Shown here piece by piece: positions 25,077 through 37,299 of a DNA stretch of 64,000 nucleotides. The number at the start of each line of letters is the position of its first letter. Positions within the stretch are counted from its first letter, which is position 1. This DNA comes from Oscheius sp. JU75 (Eukaryota > Nematoda > Chromadorea > Rhabditida > Rhabditidae), in contig JASJZC010000004.1 of NCBI GenBank assembly GCA_037178855.1, positions 6,882,001-6,946,000 of the forward strand. The letters are read 5' to 3'. The notes beneath the pieces are model-generated. The model was not told the origin of the DNA. It did not search any database and saw only the letters and a program-made list of their open reading frames with translations. Position numbers and translations under genes: made by a program.

Positions 25077-27142
25077 ATGGTCCGCCTGACCGAGGCCATC
25101 GTCTATCTCCGTACCAAGTGTACTGTCGAGGCTGTGAAGAAGCTCAACCTGTGGTTATTTGGTCCCCTTCCTCGCCAAATATCGAATTTCAGGGGCTGCG
25201 ACATAGATGACATTGAGATCTGCTCAAGAATGTCAAACATTGAAGTTCTGTCATTGAGTGTGAACAGGGTACAAGGACTCGAGCCACTGAGCAATTGCAC
25301 AAAGCTCAGGGAACTATACTTGAGGAAGAATGAAATAGAGAGTCTAGGGGAGCTGGAACATCTCAAGGTGAGTCGAGAGACACTTTTCGGGCTGACAATA
25401 ACTCCACATCTCTAAAATATAAGACGCTGTCGTTTCCGTCCGTCCATCCCTTTCTCGGTGTTATCGTGAATTTTTGAGGTTTTTGAAGTTTGCAAACGAA
25501 AGAGCAAGTGTATTTTGCTATAGGATTTGCGATTAACTGTTGCGATTAGTAGGCCATTTCTGGTTCCGGCAAATATTTTTTTCACGTTTCATATTTTTTG
25601 CAGAAGCATTTGAGATCCGTGCATCAGAGAAAAATAGTCCGATCACCGTTTATTTGCGCATGTGCAAATGGCACGAGCTACGCAAAATGTTTCAAACTAC
25701 AAACCAACTAATCGCCCATCCCTGACTGGAACCTTTTAAAGAGTTTTCTCGTGCCTTTTCCTCGTCTCTCGGAAGATGTAGGAATTGAGAATTGTTAGTA
25801 TACTGTATGTCCGACCATTTCGTGTAGCCTGCTCGACCGTTTTATGTCCAGTCAGTGTTGCGCACCCTGAGCGCTGAAAATGGTTTTGGCCCCGTCTGAG
25901 ACGACTAAGGCACACGCTGCTCACAGTCACAGAACGTTACGTTCCCATGAATATTTCCGATGTCTTCCTAAACTACATGCACTCCTCTAAACAATCCTCC
26001 ATCTCCCTTTGGTCATTAATCTTGAAACTGGCTACCCCTGAAAACACACTCGTAATGATCCAATGCTTTTCCCTATACGCATTCGGGACAAATCCAGAGA
26101 CTCTGTCCAGATTTCAAATTTGAGCTGCCTACTTCAGGACATTCCCAGTCTCCGAGTTCTCTGGATAGACGAGAATCCCTGTACTGCTGTGGGAGAGTAC
26201 CGGTTCAAGGTAGTCAAACTACTGCCACAGCTGACGAAACTCGATGACAAAGGTTAGTTACAAGAGAACATACAAGGTCTTTTCATTTTTAGCAGTCACG
26301 CTAGATGACCAGCTGGAACCAGAGGATTCCCTACCAGAAATTGATATGCATGCCTCATTTTATTCCACAAGAAGCTCGAGGAGTTCGGCTCATACGCTTC
26401 ACAATAATGACATGATGACTCGGTCACTTTATGGTAAGTGACAGACAGAGTGACAATGACAGTGACAGTGATGTCTTTCTAGTTGGAAGAGGAGCTATAG
26501 TGGACACCGTCATGCAGCCGCAAATTGCCTCTTTCGTGGACGCTTCCGATGAGGAGCCAGTGATTCCGTCAAGGTCTTTCGCAGCTGTGCCGGAGGACGA
26601 TTGGGGAGACTTTAGGTCAGTTCATTCTGCGTTTCTTTTGTCTCTCTGTCCCTCTATCTCTCTGTATCACTGCCTCTCTTTCTCTCTCTGTCTCTCAGTC
26701 TATCTGTCCCAAGGCCTCTTTTTTAGTCTGGAAGAAGACGTCCGACCGTGTTCAATGGACGGAATCTCTTCGCGAATGTGCATGAGTATGTACGAGGAGC
26801 GACCGCGAGCCGTCTTCCCCCGGTCAGCTTCAGCTCCCAGGAGACGAGTGAGCCACCGACAGCCTTCAACCAGTCCTCACAGGGTATTCTATTTAATTTA
26901 CCAGTTCCAGAAACCTAGTATATTTCTCAAAAAATGGGTATCAGTCATTTGTTAGCCGCGATACTTACTGTATCATTTTCTCCTTGCTAAGGGCAAGAAA
27001 ACAAGACATGCCAACAATCTTTCAGCAGAACCGACTGTCGAAAATCCTGTCAGCAGTGTCAGTTCTGATGGACGAGCTGGATCCAGAGGGCCTCCGGGAG
27101 GTGATAGACGACGCTCAGAGACGAATCAAAAAGCAAAGATAA
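25077..27142 (+). CDS. Leucine-rich repeat protein CFAP410 (C21orf2) homologue
   Basis: CFAP410 acts at the ciliary base and in the NEK1 pathway in vertebrates. Seven exons join in phase: 25077-25153, 25193-25367, 26138-26252, 26293-26433, 26483-26615, 26727-26883 and 27026-27142, giving 304 residues against about 256 in human. The N-terminal half is a short LRR array. The family order is VKKLNLWGCDIDDIEIC, VLSLSVNRVQGLEPL, LYLRKNEIESL, LRVLWIDENPC and the LRR cap LLPQLTKLDDK. An acidic and serine-rich linker follows. The conserved C-terminal helix reads ILSAVSVLMDELDPEGLREV. AATAAA overlaps the stop region. A 770-base intron contains a GC-rich repeat (25858-25925). In nematodes only sensory neurons are ciliated, so that is the expected site of action. 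Confidence 0.92.
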
Positions 27143-27353
27143 TAAAAAGTTGGACGAATCTTTGGATACATAACAGTCTCTGTCTCTGTGACTGAGTATG
27201 TAAAGAGACAAAAAAAACGAACGGTTTCACCAGAGTCGAGATTTTATGGGTTTGACAGTCGGCAGAGAGGCAAAGAGAGGTCCGTGTGGCCTTCTCCTAG
27301 GCGGGGCACAATTATGGTGGGGGCGCTCTCGGGACTCATTCACTCTGTCCGCC

Positions 27354-29525
27354 ATGATCACATGCGCACTTTTCCTCCTAGCACAGGTAAACTTTGAAAC
27401 CATTTTACTCCCAAACCACCTAAACATACGTGTGGGAACCGGAGGATGTGCGTGCGAACTTGCTGACAGTTCCCTAAACCCTCTAATGGCCGTAAACATT
27501 CAGTTACTGGTATGACAGTTACTTCAGTCAGGCAGCGCAGTGATCTGGCCAGGGTTGCGATCCCTGTTTCAGGTCCCTTTCACCATCAGTTTGTTATTTT
27601 AAAGTACAGTAATCTGCAAATACTGAAGTGAAAAATGCTGTTTAAGTAGTCGGAAACCTGTACTAAAACTTTCACTCGAAATCTGCTGTTCAGTCATTGC
27701 CACACTGTCTTCATTTTCAGTTTTACAGCTTTATAGCAAAAAAAGTTTTGGTACCGAGCTGGGGGGACGCGCTATTGAGTAGTCACAGAACAATGTGCCT
27801 GGAGAACGGTATCAGTCAAATTTAGCAGACTGGAGTAAACCCCGTTGTTTCTACTGAAAAGTGCAGTTAACGAGAGACTTGGTGTCCCTCATTCCTTTGA
27901 CCTTGGCATAGAGAGACAGAGTCCGAGCCTCTTCCTGTAAACAGCCATGCTAGAGATGGCATCAGTCGACAGCATCGATCAATCATTTTCAGATACTTCG
28001 CCTAGCTGATGCAAAAACACTGGATAACCGACTGATAGAAACTCCTACAGTAGTCTGTGGTCCTACGGCACTGACCATTTCGGCGGAGAGCGATGATGTT
28101 TTTGAGGGACAGGTCAGAGACAGAGACAGAAAGGTTTTAAATAAGACCTCCAGGTCTTTATTAAGAGTCACAGGAGTGTCTCGTCGGACTGTCTGGCACT
28201 GTTTACAGTGGATATGAACTCAACTCGGCCATCCTTTTCTCTGCCACTGTCAAGGATTTCGTCTTGTGGACTGGAAATGATCAGAGATGTGAGTGACAGT
28301 GATAGTGACAGTAACTCTTCCAGAGTGAAGCCAAGTCTCTCCGTCTCTCCACAGTGGTCGTCTTTGCCTTCCACCCACAGTTTGTCACAGCTGGAGACCG
28401 TGCGTTTGCTGTCCACTGTCTCTTCCAGCAGAAGGATGTTCGTGTCGAGGCTCAGTTTGATTCTGTTCAGTGAGTTTCTTGACAGAGTACGGGATAATAA
28501 CATCTTCCTTTCAGTGACATTCACTCCATCCCCCTCGAAGGAATCTCTCTCGAGATTCCCCAAGTCGAAATGCGAATCGTGAGCGGCAGAGACGAGGCTC
28601 CTACCGAGCAGGTACAGGTCGGATCTCCAATCATGCTGGTCTGGAGATTGGTTCAGCCTTCCCGTGAGTCTCTCTCTTCTTGACCTTGTGGCTGTGCCGC
28701 ACCACATACGCGTGCCGCTTATTAATTTTGAGGGGGTTGAGGTCGAGACTCCTCCAAGGACACGACAAAGAGAGACATTGAACCAATTCCAGAGATGTTC
28801 GGGATTCGGATCCAGGATTGCGTGGCTACTGATTCTGAAGGGAATGGGGAGCCAGTAATAGGTGGAGGATGTGCAACGGATGATCATTTGATGAGTCATG
28901 TTAGGTAGGTGGGCAAAGGACACTGAAACAGAGAGACAGAGAGTGAGATAAACATAGATCCAGATAGGACAGAGAAATAGAGAAGAGAAAGACAGCCATA
29001 CAAAGAGATAGGCAGAGACAGAGAAGTTCAGGTATTCCGCTGCCGATGACAAAGCTTTCTCCGAGGTGACAGCCTTCAAAATGCCGGATGAAGAAGAACT
29101 GTACTTCCGCTGTCGGATCTCCTTCTGCATTAGAAAGACGCCGAGAATTTTGGCGGCAAACATTGTCGCAGAGAGCTCCTTCTGTCGGCCGTCGGTGAGT
29201 CACTCTCACTCTCACTGTCTCATGACAACTTTCAGAAGTGCGACGAGCCTCGTCAGCGCCGTGAAACTGTTCTCCCACTGGAGCCAGTAGTCATTGTCGG
29301 TCGAGGAGTCAATGTCTCGGAAGCCCTTCCTCTAGGTATCGTTCAGTTGTGTCTCTCATCCAATCAATTCCAGTATCTACCGAGTCCTCTGGCTCTCTCT
29401 GTCTCAGTCAGGAGGTCTTTGCCATTAGTGCCTCACTCTCAGCGACTATCTACACAGCAGCAGCAGCAGCAGGTGCCTACCTGGTTCTGAAGAGGATTCG
29501 AAAGAAGAGAAGCTTCAGCTTCTAA
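27354..29525 (+). CDS. Cuticlin-like ZP-domain membrane protein
   Basis: Cuticlins are ZP-domain proteins secreted by the nematode epidermis and built into cuticle structures. Nine exons join in phase: 27354-27386, 27993-28112, 28154-28288, 28324-28469, 28515-28663, 28793-28904, 29032-29194, 29236-29335 and 29374-29525, giving 369 residues. A signal peptide (MITCALFLLAQILRLADA) is split by the first intron. The ZP domain opens with VVCGPTALTISAESDDVFEGQVFIK. Typical blocks follow: VVVFAFHPQFVTAGDRAFAV, QDCVATDSEGNGEPVI, GGCATDDHL and LYFRCRISFC. A hydrophobic segment near the C-terminus (SASLSATIYTAAAAAGAYLV) with a basic tail fits the family membrane anchor. Which cuticlin paralogue it represents cannot be told. 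Confidence 0.9.
27525..27590 (+). repeat. tRNA-like SINE relic in the first cuticlin intron
   Basis: GGCAGCGCAGTGATCTGG resembles a Pol III A box with D arm, and CAGGGTTGCGATCCCTG resembles a T arm with B box. They are too close together for a full tRNA, so a tRNA-derived repeat is more likely. The match is by eye and approximate. Confidence 0.4.
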
Positions 29526-29803
29526 TCTAGTTGTTATGTTGTTAGTAAATATTTTATTTAATTGTTTTATGATTCAAAACAACAAAGTGGCTATCACTGT
29601 CACTGTCACTGTCACTGCCTGCCTGTGTCACTAGTACCAGCCAATCGTACAAACTTCCATAATAATTCGTTTCCCGAGAGCGTACAGGCGTGTCCTGTGA
29701 ATGGCCATTGGTCACAAAAAGCCATGTACACAGAGAGATCTCGAAATTTCCTCTGACTGTGGCAGTCCCTGCGGCGTTTTGACTCACCCCCACGTCTCCC
29801 AGA

Positions 29804-30481
29804 ATGGTCAGTCGCTCTAGTATGTCCTCTAGTCTACTACTCTTGCTTCCGGTCCTCTTAGCCTGTCCACCAACTCCGAATGGCTGCTATGCCGGTAGGT
29901 ATTGGTTTCTTAACTATAAAGGTAACTGGAGGGCAAACAAGGTCCTTTTACAGGTGTTTACGACGCTGGACAGCCGTACATCACTAACCAACAGTGTGCA
30001 GAGGGTGGACAGAGGGACTGGTGCGCTGTCACGTGAGTTGAGAGAGACAGAGATATTGCGAGACAACAGAGCGACAGAGAGACGAAGTGGCAGAGTAGCA
30101 GAGATACAGAGAGACAGAGAGACAGAGGAACTTCCAGATTCCAACCGAACTCTGGCAGAGCCAACTTCGGCTGTGCCAACAACTTCCAAGTTGGACTACA
30201 ACTTCCTACATGTGGTCTCGGAATAGATACCTCTGGCTGCAGCACTGTAAGTTATCCCTTAATCAATTCCAACCCAGTTCCAGCATGAAACAGCCAACGG
30301 TCCGTGTCTGCTATGCTGTTGTCGTGGAGGAAGCTGTAACCATCCAACAACATTCATGAGACAAGCACAGCAGCAGTATCCCACCTATTTCAGTCCGAAC
30401 AGTCCAATTCAGATCTACAATTCCTCGTCGCTAACATCTATTCTTGTTTCTCTAGTTGTGCTTATGGTGATGAATTTGTAG
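29804..30481 (+). CDS. Small secreted cysteine-rich protein, probably GPI-anchored Ly6-like
   Basis: Four exons (29804-29894, 29954-30032, 30138-30246, 30278-30481) join in phase to 160 residues. An N-terminal signal peptide (SSSLLLLLPVLLACP) and a hydrophobic C-terminus (SLTSILVSLVVLMVMNL) with no basic tail suggest a GPI-anchored surface protein. About thirteen cysteines lie between them, ending in CLLCCCRGGSCN, which resembles the CC...CN close of three-finger Ly6/uPAR folds. I do not recognise a specific family member. CTCCCAG ends one base before the ATG, a likely trans-splice acceptor. The gene starts 278 bases after the cuticlin stop on the same strand. Its function is unknown. Confidence 0.75.
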
Positions 30482-31331
30482 TCGGGAAGATAGAGACAGA
30501 GATACGGTTGACTCTTTTTTACCTTTCAAACTACCTGTTTTGCTGGAGACGACTTGAATAGTAGAAGTCTATTAGGTGAGTAGCTTCTACATTTCCTTCC
30601 AGACAAACACTCGAAGCAGCCATATCTGAAGGGCACTCAGCAAGTGAGACGCCTTTGGTAGGTGTTAGACTTGACATGCCAAGAGTTTCCTTTAGAATAT
30701 TGTCCGGACAATAAGGTGTTTTGAATTTGAAACTCTTGGGCTTTTAGTAAGGAGAAACAGTTTGAACTCTGGAAAGTGCTTGTCGACGTTCTGCCACATA
30801 CAGTAGACTACAACCAACCGCCCCTTAGTCTTAACTTAGCATTGACAACAGGCGGCTGCGCCGCTTCTCGCATAGCCTAAGTTCCCATGTTCCCCCCTAA
30901 AGCTGACTTGTAAGCTTTTTGCTCGTGGTGACGCACGGACAGACGGACATCATTGCGGTTTAGTAGTAGAGGGATGGTAGGTTTCGGTCTCTCTGTCTCT
31001 TTGTAACTCTGTCTCTCTCTTTCTGTCTCTCTTTCTCCCCGTCTTTATCTCTCTCTATCTCCATGTCTTTCCGTCACAATTAGTGACCAGCTCACCCGGA
31101 CACACTCATCTGTAAAGAGCACGCACTTATCTCGAGCAAGGTTTGACGACTCGCTTTCTGATTGGCCCAAAGAGCCAGATCCCGCCCCAAATTCCGCGCA
31201 CTCTACTACCAGTAAGAGAAATAGTATTGTTGAGGGAGAGAGTCGAGAGACGGTCCCCCGACAGAAAAGGCGTGGCATTGACCCTCTTGCGACTTCATTC
31301 TTCCGTCCCCACTCCTTCAGACCGGCAGAAA
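30482..31331. other. Intergenic region upstream of endoplasmin
   Basis: This contains a repeat with GGTAGGTGTTAGACTTGACAT at 30658 that is also found at 47010, then a MITE copy (30810-30975) and pyrimidine-rich hexamer sequence (30985-31075). CTTCAG ends 11 bases before the endoplasmin ATG. No gene is visible. Confidence 0.5.
30810..30975 (+). mobile_element. MITE-like copy (GGCGGC-palindrome family)
   Basis: It has the same layout as 9885-10085: TTAGCATTGACAACAGGCGG, then GGCTGCGCCGC, CCTAAAGCTGACTTGT, and CTCGTGGTGACGCACGGACA. The interior is deleted as in that copy. The orientation is the same. Confidence 0.7.
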
Positions 31332-34300
31332 ATGCGGCTTTCCACCGCACTTTTGTTCTTTTTTTGCATTTCAGGTCAGTTTCGGATCTTTTATCGAGTT
31401 TTTACCTTTCATATGGCTGGAGGAATGCGGCCAGCGCGTAAAACTCCTAGGAAAAGTAGAAAAAAAAAACTAGGGCAGGGCCTTGTTTCTATGCTTTGAT
31501 AAAAAGCATTGAAAAAAAAAAGTAAAAAATGAGAAGGGATTCTAGCCCCGGTCTCCAAAAGCTTGTCCAAACCACAGACAGAGAGCCATGCGGGCAGGGA
31601 TTTGCCAACTGCTCGGAAAAGTTTTCCTACTGAGTCTCTCCAGGGCCTGCCAGAAATTATATTTATCGCCGCGTTTTTCGGGTTCGAAAACTCATTTTCT
31701 TGATTTACGATGTTCTACAATGTTCTAGAGAATTTCCAGGGCTTCTATTTTGTGGAACATCAAAAATTTGGTTCTTGTCTTCTTGAGGCGTAAAATTGGC
31801 TTGGAAGTCAAACGACTTGAATCCCATTGTTTTATTCACAATTTCCATTATTATGGGAAAATCGATAGTGTTCGGGTCCCCCAGTGTAGTATATTAGTCA
31901 ATCCACATATCTGGCTTCCGGCTTATCCGATAATTCATCCAGAGCCGGCTATTTCGAGTATTGAAGCCCAAAAGGTGGTCACCCGCGTTATCAGTATCTA
32001 GAAGATTGTTGCACTCAGTAGAAACCGGGTAGAGACTGATAAGAAGAACAGTTTTAAGAGGGCATATCGAATCCCTGACCCAGAAAAAAAAGTCTTGTAC
32101 AGTCCTTTAAACTAACTTTTCAGCCGTTCACTACGTGAGGGCCGAAGATGCCGTCGATGAGGGAAAGAAAGAGTCAGCTGGGTAAGTCTGTTCACCTTTT
32201 CCTGTACTTTCTCCGAAAAACTGTCGCGCTAGGCACTAGAGGGCAGATTTGATCGCCTGTTTGCCGTGCCGGCCAGTGCAGTGCCCGGCACTGTTTGAAC
32301 ACCCAACATCTCTATTTGTCTTAACTGTCTCGCGGCACCGACTTCCGTTCTCTCTTGGCTCGGGTCAACTGTGTTTGAAGATGGGAAGGGGACTGTGGAT
32401 TGACAGATTAGGAGGAAGAGCCATAGAGACTAAGAGACAGAGAGACAGAGAGACAGATAGACAGAGAAGTAAAGAGACAGAGAGACGGGGAGAACGAGAC
32501 TATTGCTAAAATCACACAGTTGCCTCCAATGACCAGAAAATTGGATTAGGCTCGGCCTTGGACCGAATAGGGGGTCAAAGTGTTGATTGAAGGTGACCGA
32601 TAAGCTAATGGCTTCGGTTTTCAGAACTGACGAGATCAAGCTCGAAGGACTCACAGCGAAGCAGGTCAAGGAGCTCCGCTCTGGAGCTGAGAAGCACGAG
32701 TTCCAAGCCGAGGTCAACCGTATGATGAAGCTAATCATCAACTCTCTGTACCGCAACAAGGAAATCTTCTTGAGAGAACTGATCTCCAACGGAGCTGACG
32801 CTTTGGACAAGATCCGTCTCCTGTCTCTCACAGATCCCGAGCAGATGAGAGCTACTGATGACATGAGCATCAGAATCAAGGTGAGAAAGACAAGGTGACA
32901 GTGACAGTAACTTTTTTTCAGGCTGACCGTGAGAACAAGTTGCTCCACATCATTGATACTGGTCTCGGAATGACCAAGAAGGATCTGGTCAACAATCTCG
33001 GAACCATCGCCCGCTCCGGAACCTCCGAGTTCCTCGAGAAGCTCATGGACTCTGCCACCAGCGCCGACCAGCAATCCGACCTGATCGGACAGTTCGGAGT
33101 CGGGTTCTACTCCGCCTTCCTCGTCGCCGACCGTGTCGTCGTGACTACCAAGAACAATGACGATGACCAGTACATCTGGGAATCTGATTCGTCCAGCTTC
33201 TCCATCACCAAGGATCCCCGTGGAGATACTCTCAAGCGCGGTACCCAGATCACTCTCTACATGAAGGATGAGGCCATGGACTTCCTCGAGCCCGATACTC
33301 TTAAGAACTTGGTCCACAAGTACTCTCAGTTCATCAACTTTAGTGAGTTTGGATGCTGAACAAACCGGATGATTTAACTTTAGACATTTACCAGTGGCAA
33401 TCCAAGACCGAGACCGTTGAGGAGGAGGCCGAGGAGGCTCCTGAGGCCAAGGAGGACGGAGCTGTTGAGGAAGAGAAGGAAAAGAAGACCAAGAAGGTCG
33501 AGAAGACTACCTGGGACTGGAGCAAAGTCAACAATGTTGTAAGTTAGGAGTCTGTCTCTCTATTATATTCTCACTTTCCAGCGCCCCATCTGGATGCGCA
33601 AGCCCAACCAGGTCGAAGAGGATGAGTACGACGAGTTCTATAAGAGTATCACCAAGGAGTGAGTTCAGAGTTCAGATCTCAGCGTACATCAATCCTATTC
33701 CAGTTCCGACAAGCCTCTGACCCACGTCCACTTCACAGCCGAGGGAGAAGTCTCCTTCCGCTCCATTCTCTACGTCCCCAAGAAGTCTCCCAACGACATG
33801 TTCCAGAACTATGGAAAGATTCTCGAGAACATCAAGCTTTACGTCCGACGTGTCTTCGTAAGTTCTTTTATAATTAATTTTCCAATCGTTTATCGGAACT
33901 GTCGTACAGTACAGAGTCTGGACAAAGAGTCAATCGACTGAGTACAGGGAGTACAGGGAACAAAGAGTCTAGCACATGTAACTTGGGGCACTAAAAAATA
34001 CACAGACAGACAGATAGTCATGGTATGGTAAGGGTACAGTGTGAGATTAGATAGTGACCGAACCTTTGGAAACTAGTCGAACAGAGAGGACATGTACAGA
34101 ATGCTCGAGAGACTACTATGGTCGGAGGATCAACACAGGACAGATAGTCAGTTTACAGTAACCCGGTCAAAGTATTCTATACAGGAAGTCAAGTGACACT
34201 ACGTTAGCAGACTAGCCTGGACAGAAAGCCGAGAGACAAGAACAATTAGAGTGATCTGAACAGAGAGTTAAGTGACAATAGTTATTTGGTTCAGTACAAA

Positions 34301-35751
34301 GAGTAGAGAGACAGTAAGAGTCCTAGACAGTAACTCGCGAACAGAGAGTCAACAATCAACTCACCAAACTTGTTTCAGATCACCGACGATTTCGCTGACA
34401 TGCTCCCCAAGTACCTCAGCTTCATCCGTGGTATTGTCGATTCTGATGACCTTCCCCTCAACGTCTCTCGTGAAAACCTCCAACAGCACAAACTGCTCAA
34501 GGTCATCAAGAAGAAGCTTGTCCGCAAGGTCCTGGACATGCTCAAGAAGCTCGATGGACAGCAGTTCGAAGACTTCTGGAAGGAGTTCAGCACCAACATC
34601 AAGCTCGGAGTCATGGAGGACCCTAGCAACAGAATGCGACTGGCCAAACTGCTCCGGTTCTCGTCTTCTGCCGACGCTGACAAGCTTACTACCTTGACGG
34701 CTTACGTTGAGAGGATGAAGGAGAAGCAGGACGTCATCTACTACATCGCCGGAGCTTCCAGAAAGGAGGTCGAGAGCTCTCCCTTCGTTGAGAGACTCAT
34801 TGCCAAGGGATACGAAGTCCTGCTACTGAGCGAGGCTGTTGATGAGTACTGTATCCAGGTAAGGAGAAAGACAGTGACAAGCTTATCTTACTATTTCCAG
34901 GCCATGCCCGAGTTCGAAGGTAAGAAGTTCCAAAACGTCGCCAAGGAAGGAGTCAACATTGATGACGGAGAGAAGGCCAAGGAAGCCCACCAGGCTCTGG
35001 AGGAGGAGTTCAAGCCTCTGACTATCTGGCTCAAGGAGAACGCACTCAAAGATCTGGTCGAGAAGGCTGTCGTCTCTCAACGTCTCGTCAAATCCCCCTC
35101 GGCTCTGGTCGCCTCCAGCTATGGCTGGTCCGGAAACATGGAACGTATCATGAAGAGTCAGGCTTACGCCAAGGCCAAGGATCCTACACAGGTTTGTTTT
35201 GTCCAATTTGGGATAGGGTACTCTCAAAAAAAAAATGGATTTCCCAACTGTCAGTCCAAACTAAACAATACGGGAAACCCGATATGAAACTGTTTGTATA
35301 TTTGAGCTCATCAGGTGGCTGACAGCTGCGAATTTTCTGTCTCTATGTCTCCGACAGTTTCCAGTCCCCAAAAGTTGATGACGATTTGTAGTTGTTTGTA
35401 GACAGAGGTTTTCAGGACTTCTACGCCAACCAGAAGAAAACTCTGGAAATCAACCCCCGTCACCCAGTCATCAAGGAGCTTCTGAAGAGAGTCACCGATG
35501 ACAAGAGCGACGAGAAGGCCAAGCAGACTGCTCTCCTTCTCTTCGAGACTGCCACTCTCAGATCTGGATTCACCCTGACCGACCAGGTCGGCTTTGCCGA
35601 GCGTATCGAGACCGTTCTTCGCCAATCCCTTGACGTCGCTGTCGACGCCCAGGTCGAGGCTGAGCCAGTCATCGAAGATACTGAGGAAGTAGCTGCCGAA
35701 GAGACCAACGAAGACGAAACTGTCGTCGAGGAAACTCACACCGAACTCTAG
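31332..35751 (+). CDS. enpl-1: Endoplasmin (GRP94), ER-resident Hsp90
   Basis: Endoplasmin is the ATP-dependent Hsp90 chaperone of the ER lumen. Ten exons join in phase: 31332-31374, 32124-32181, 32625-32880, 32922-33342, 33384-33538, 33582-33658, 33704-33857, 34379-34858, 34901-35191 and 35416-35751, giving 756 residues. A signal peptide ([14 protein letters not shown]) starts it. The GHKL ATPase domain has [26 protein letters not shown] and [17 protein letters not shown]. An acidic linker, the middle domain ([20 protein letters not shown]) and the dimerisation domain ([11 protein letters not shown]) follow. The protein ends HTEL, a KDEL-type retrieval signal, which separates it from cytosolic Hsp90. 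Intron 7 (33858-34378) is low-complexity ACAGAGAGTC-like sequence. Confidence 0.96.
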
Positions 35752-36152
35752 ACAGGATATATGTGATACTACAACTTAGTCCATGTGATCGAAACTCTCT
35801 TGTTGGTTTCACGCCTCTCATCTTTTTACGGTTCCGATTGGTCTTATGTGATCTGTTGCGTTTATTTATTTTGATTTAATGAAACTTCTTCACTCAGTAA
35901 GTCTTCAGAGACAGAGGCAGAGAGAGTGTCTGGAGAGATATTGATAGAGAATCGGATGGACAGAGAGACAGAGGGACAAACAGTCAAATACAGGATTTTT
36001 TAGGACTTGATACCATTGTTGAGAGAGACAACTACTGGATGTTCAGTGGACCAAATCGACAGTTGTTTTTGGACTTACCGTGTCTATATACAGAAGCACA
36101 GAGACAGGGGCAGCGAACAGTGACAGAGACAGAGAGACAACCTGTATCTCGA
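35752..36152. other. Endoplasmin 3' region
   Basis: This holds the expected 3' untranslated region and purine-rich GACAGAG sequence. A stretch at 36019-36060 (GAGAGAGACAACTACTGGAT) has a relative at 46280, upstream of the third U2 copy. No gene is seen. Confidence 0.5.
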
Positions 36153-36355
36153 ACTATACTCTATCCGTCACTTTCGCTCGGTTCTCACACACATGCTTCA
36201 GGTATCCCAGAATCATCCAGGTATGCTCCAAATTGACTTTCGCTTCTTGAAGAAACGTTATAGTTTTTTTGATAAAAGCTGCAAAGTTTTTATTTGTTTT
36301 TGAAACTTGCTAATAGGACACTTCTGGAAAGACAGGACAGAAGCGCCAGCCACAT

Positions 36356-36443
36356 TGCGTCTCTGCCCGCCGCCAGCTCCTATCTCCGCCGTACTCTCTC
36401 CACACCCGTCCTGACATATAGACTCGATTAGCGACTATGCTCT
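36356..36443 (+). promoter_or_regulatory. Conserved U2 upstream region (probable PSE)
   Basis: The block from TCTCTGCCCGCCGCCAGC through CTCTCCACACCCGTCCTGAC to the start of U2 is shared by all three U2 copies, even though the third lacks the wider inverted-repeat arm. A proximal sequence element is expected about 50-70 bases upstream of an snRNA. The exact element is not resolved. Confidence 0.55.
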
Positions 36444-36627
36444 ATCGCTTCTCGGCCTTATGGCTAAGATCAAAGTGTAGTAATCGTTCTTATCGAATTA
36501 ACCTTCGATATACGTCGCTATTGCGTCGTACAAGGTTAACCGATTTTTGAGACCGGAGTCGGTCGCTGGCTTGCCAGCGCCTTCTCACGGGTCGACCCGG
36601 CGTTGCACTGAAGCTGGGACCGGCCCT
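36444..36627 (+). ncRNA. U2 spliceosomal snRNA, copy 1
   Basis: The 5' end ATCGCTTCTCGGCCTTATGG forms stem-loop I. It is followed by CTAAGATCAAAGTGTAGTA, which holds the U6-pairing and branch-point-pairing (GTAGTA) elements, and an Sm site ATTTTTG. The 3' stem-loops end in GGCGTTGCACTGAAGCTGGG. U2 pairs with the intron branch point. Right after GTAGTA the sequence reads ATCGTTCTT where most U2 RNAs have TCTGTTCTT. The 85 bases upstream are conserved among the three copies and probably hold the PSE. The 3' end is approximate. Confidence 0.93.
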
Positions 36628-36739
36628 CTCCCCTTGGGGAGAAATAAGAACTGCACTCGGAAAAGTCGTCGCTTCTGGCTAACAGGTGTCATTGACAGTA
36701 AAGACCTCTCCTTAGGGTGTTAGACTTGACATAGTTCTC

Positions 36740-37138
36740 TGGATCTTACTCAGGAAGCGGTCGTAGTCGGCATCATCGACGTCTTCTGTAGGGACGTAAC
36801 GAGAAGGAGACTCCAGTTCGGCCTTCTCAGGTCCAATGTGCAGCATCTGTCATCTATCGGTGTGAAGCGAGGGATGCTGGAGACGAGATGTGGTGCCACA
36901 ATGAGAATGGATGTTGTTTCCTTTGCTGCTCTTGATTATTTCCGGACTTCGAGGTCTCGCTCAGGCCCATGACATCGAAGAAGATTTTCATTAGCGTTTC
37001 CTCAAGTTTGAGTAGACGCCTCTTTGAGTGGATGGATTGGCAGTTGAGCTGGCAGATGTTGAGCAGGCCTCGACCACGGGTAGTGATGGTCCCTCTGTGG
37101 CACAGTGCTGGGACCGGAACCCCCTTCCTTTCAACCAA
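36740..37138 (-). mobile_element. RTE-type LINE endonuclease fragments
   Basis: On the minus strand the frame at 37138-36854 contains NICQLNCQSIHSKRRLLKLE and FDVMGLSETSK, which match the start of the APE-type endonuclease of RTE elements. A further piece (YVPTEDVDDADYDRFLSKIQ) matches the APT...D..Y..F.. block. Internal sequence between them is disrupted. It is a dead 5' fragment directly downstream of U2 copy 1. Confidence 0.7.
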
Positions 37139-37203
37139 AGGTTGGTCCGCTGGTAGAGCAACTTGGAAAGCAAACGCATTTGAAAAGTAAAGGTAGTTCG
37201 CCT

Positions 37204-37248
37204 ACGGAACCATTTATACGAACAGGTGCAAATGAAATTCAGATCTTT
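37204..37248 (+). repeat. 45-base direct repeat, copy 1 of 2
   Basis: ACGGAACCATTTATACG...AAATTCAGATCTTT recurs with one mismatch at 38004-38048, exactly 800 bases away. Copy 1 is upstream of the chemoreceptor and copy 2 lies in its first large intron. Confidence 0.85.
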
Positions 37249-37299
37249 CTCTCAAGAAGAGAATTGGAATAAGCTCTCTGAATCAGGCTCCTGGTGCCA

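Larger units (their letters stand above)
36153..36902 (+). repeat. Left arm of a ~750-base inverted repeat carrying U2
   Basis: This segment is repeated in reverse orientation at 41622-42373 with few differences. Each arm has upstream flank (CTATCCGTCACTTTCGCTCG...), a U2 promoter region, a complete U2 gene, and 3' sequence that includes an RTE endonuclease fragment. The arms enclose about 4.7 kb. Confidence 0.9.
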
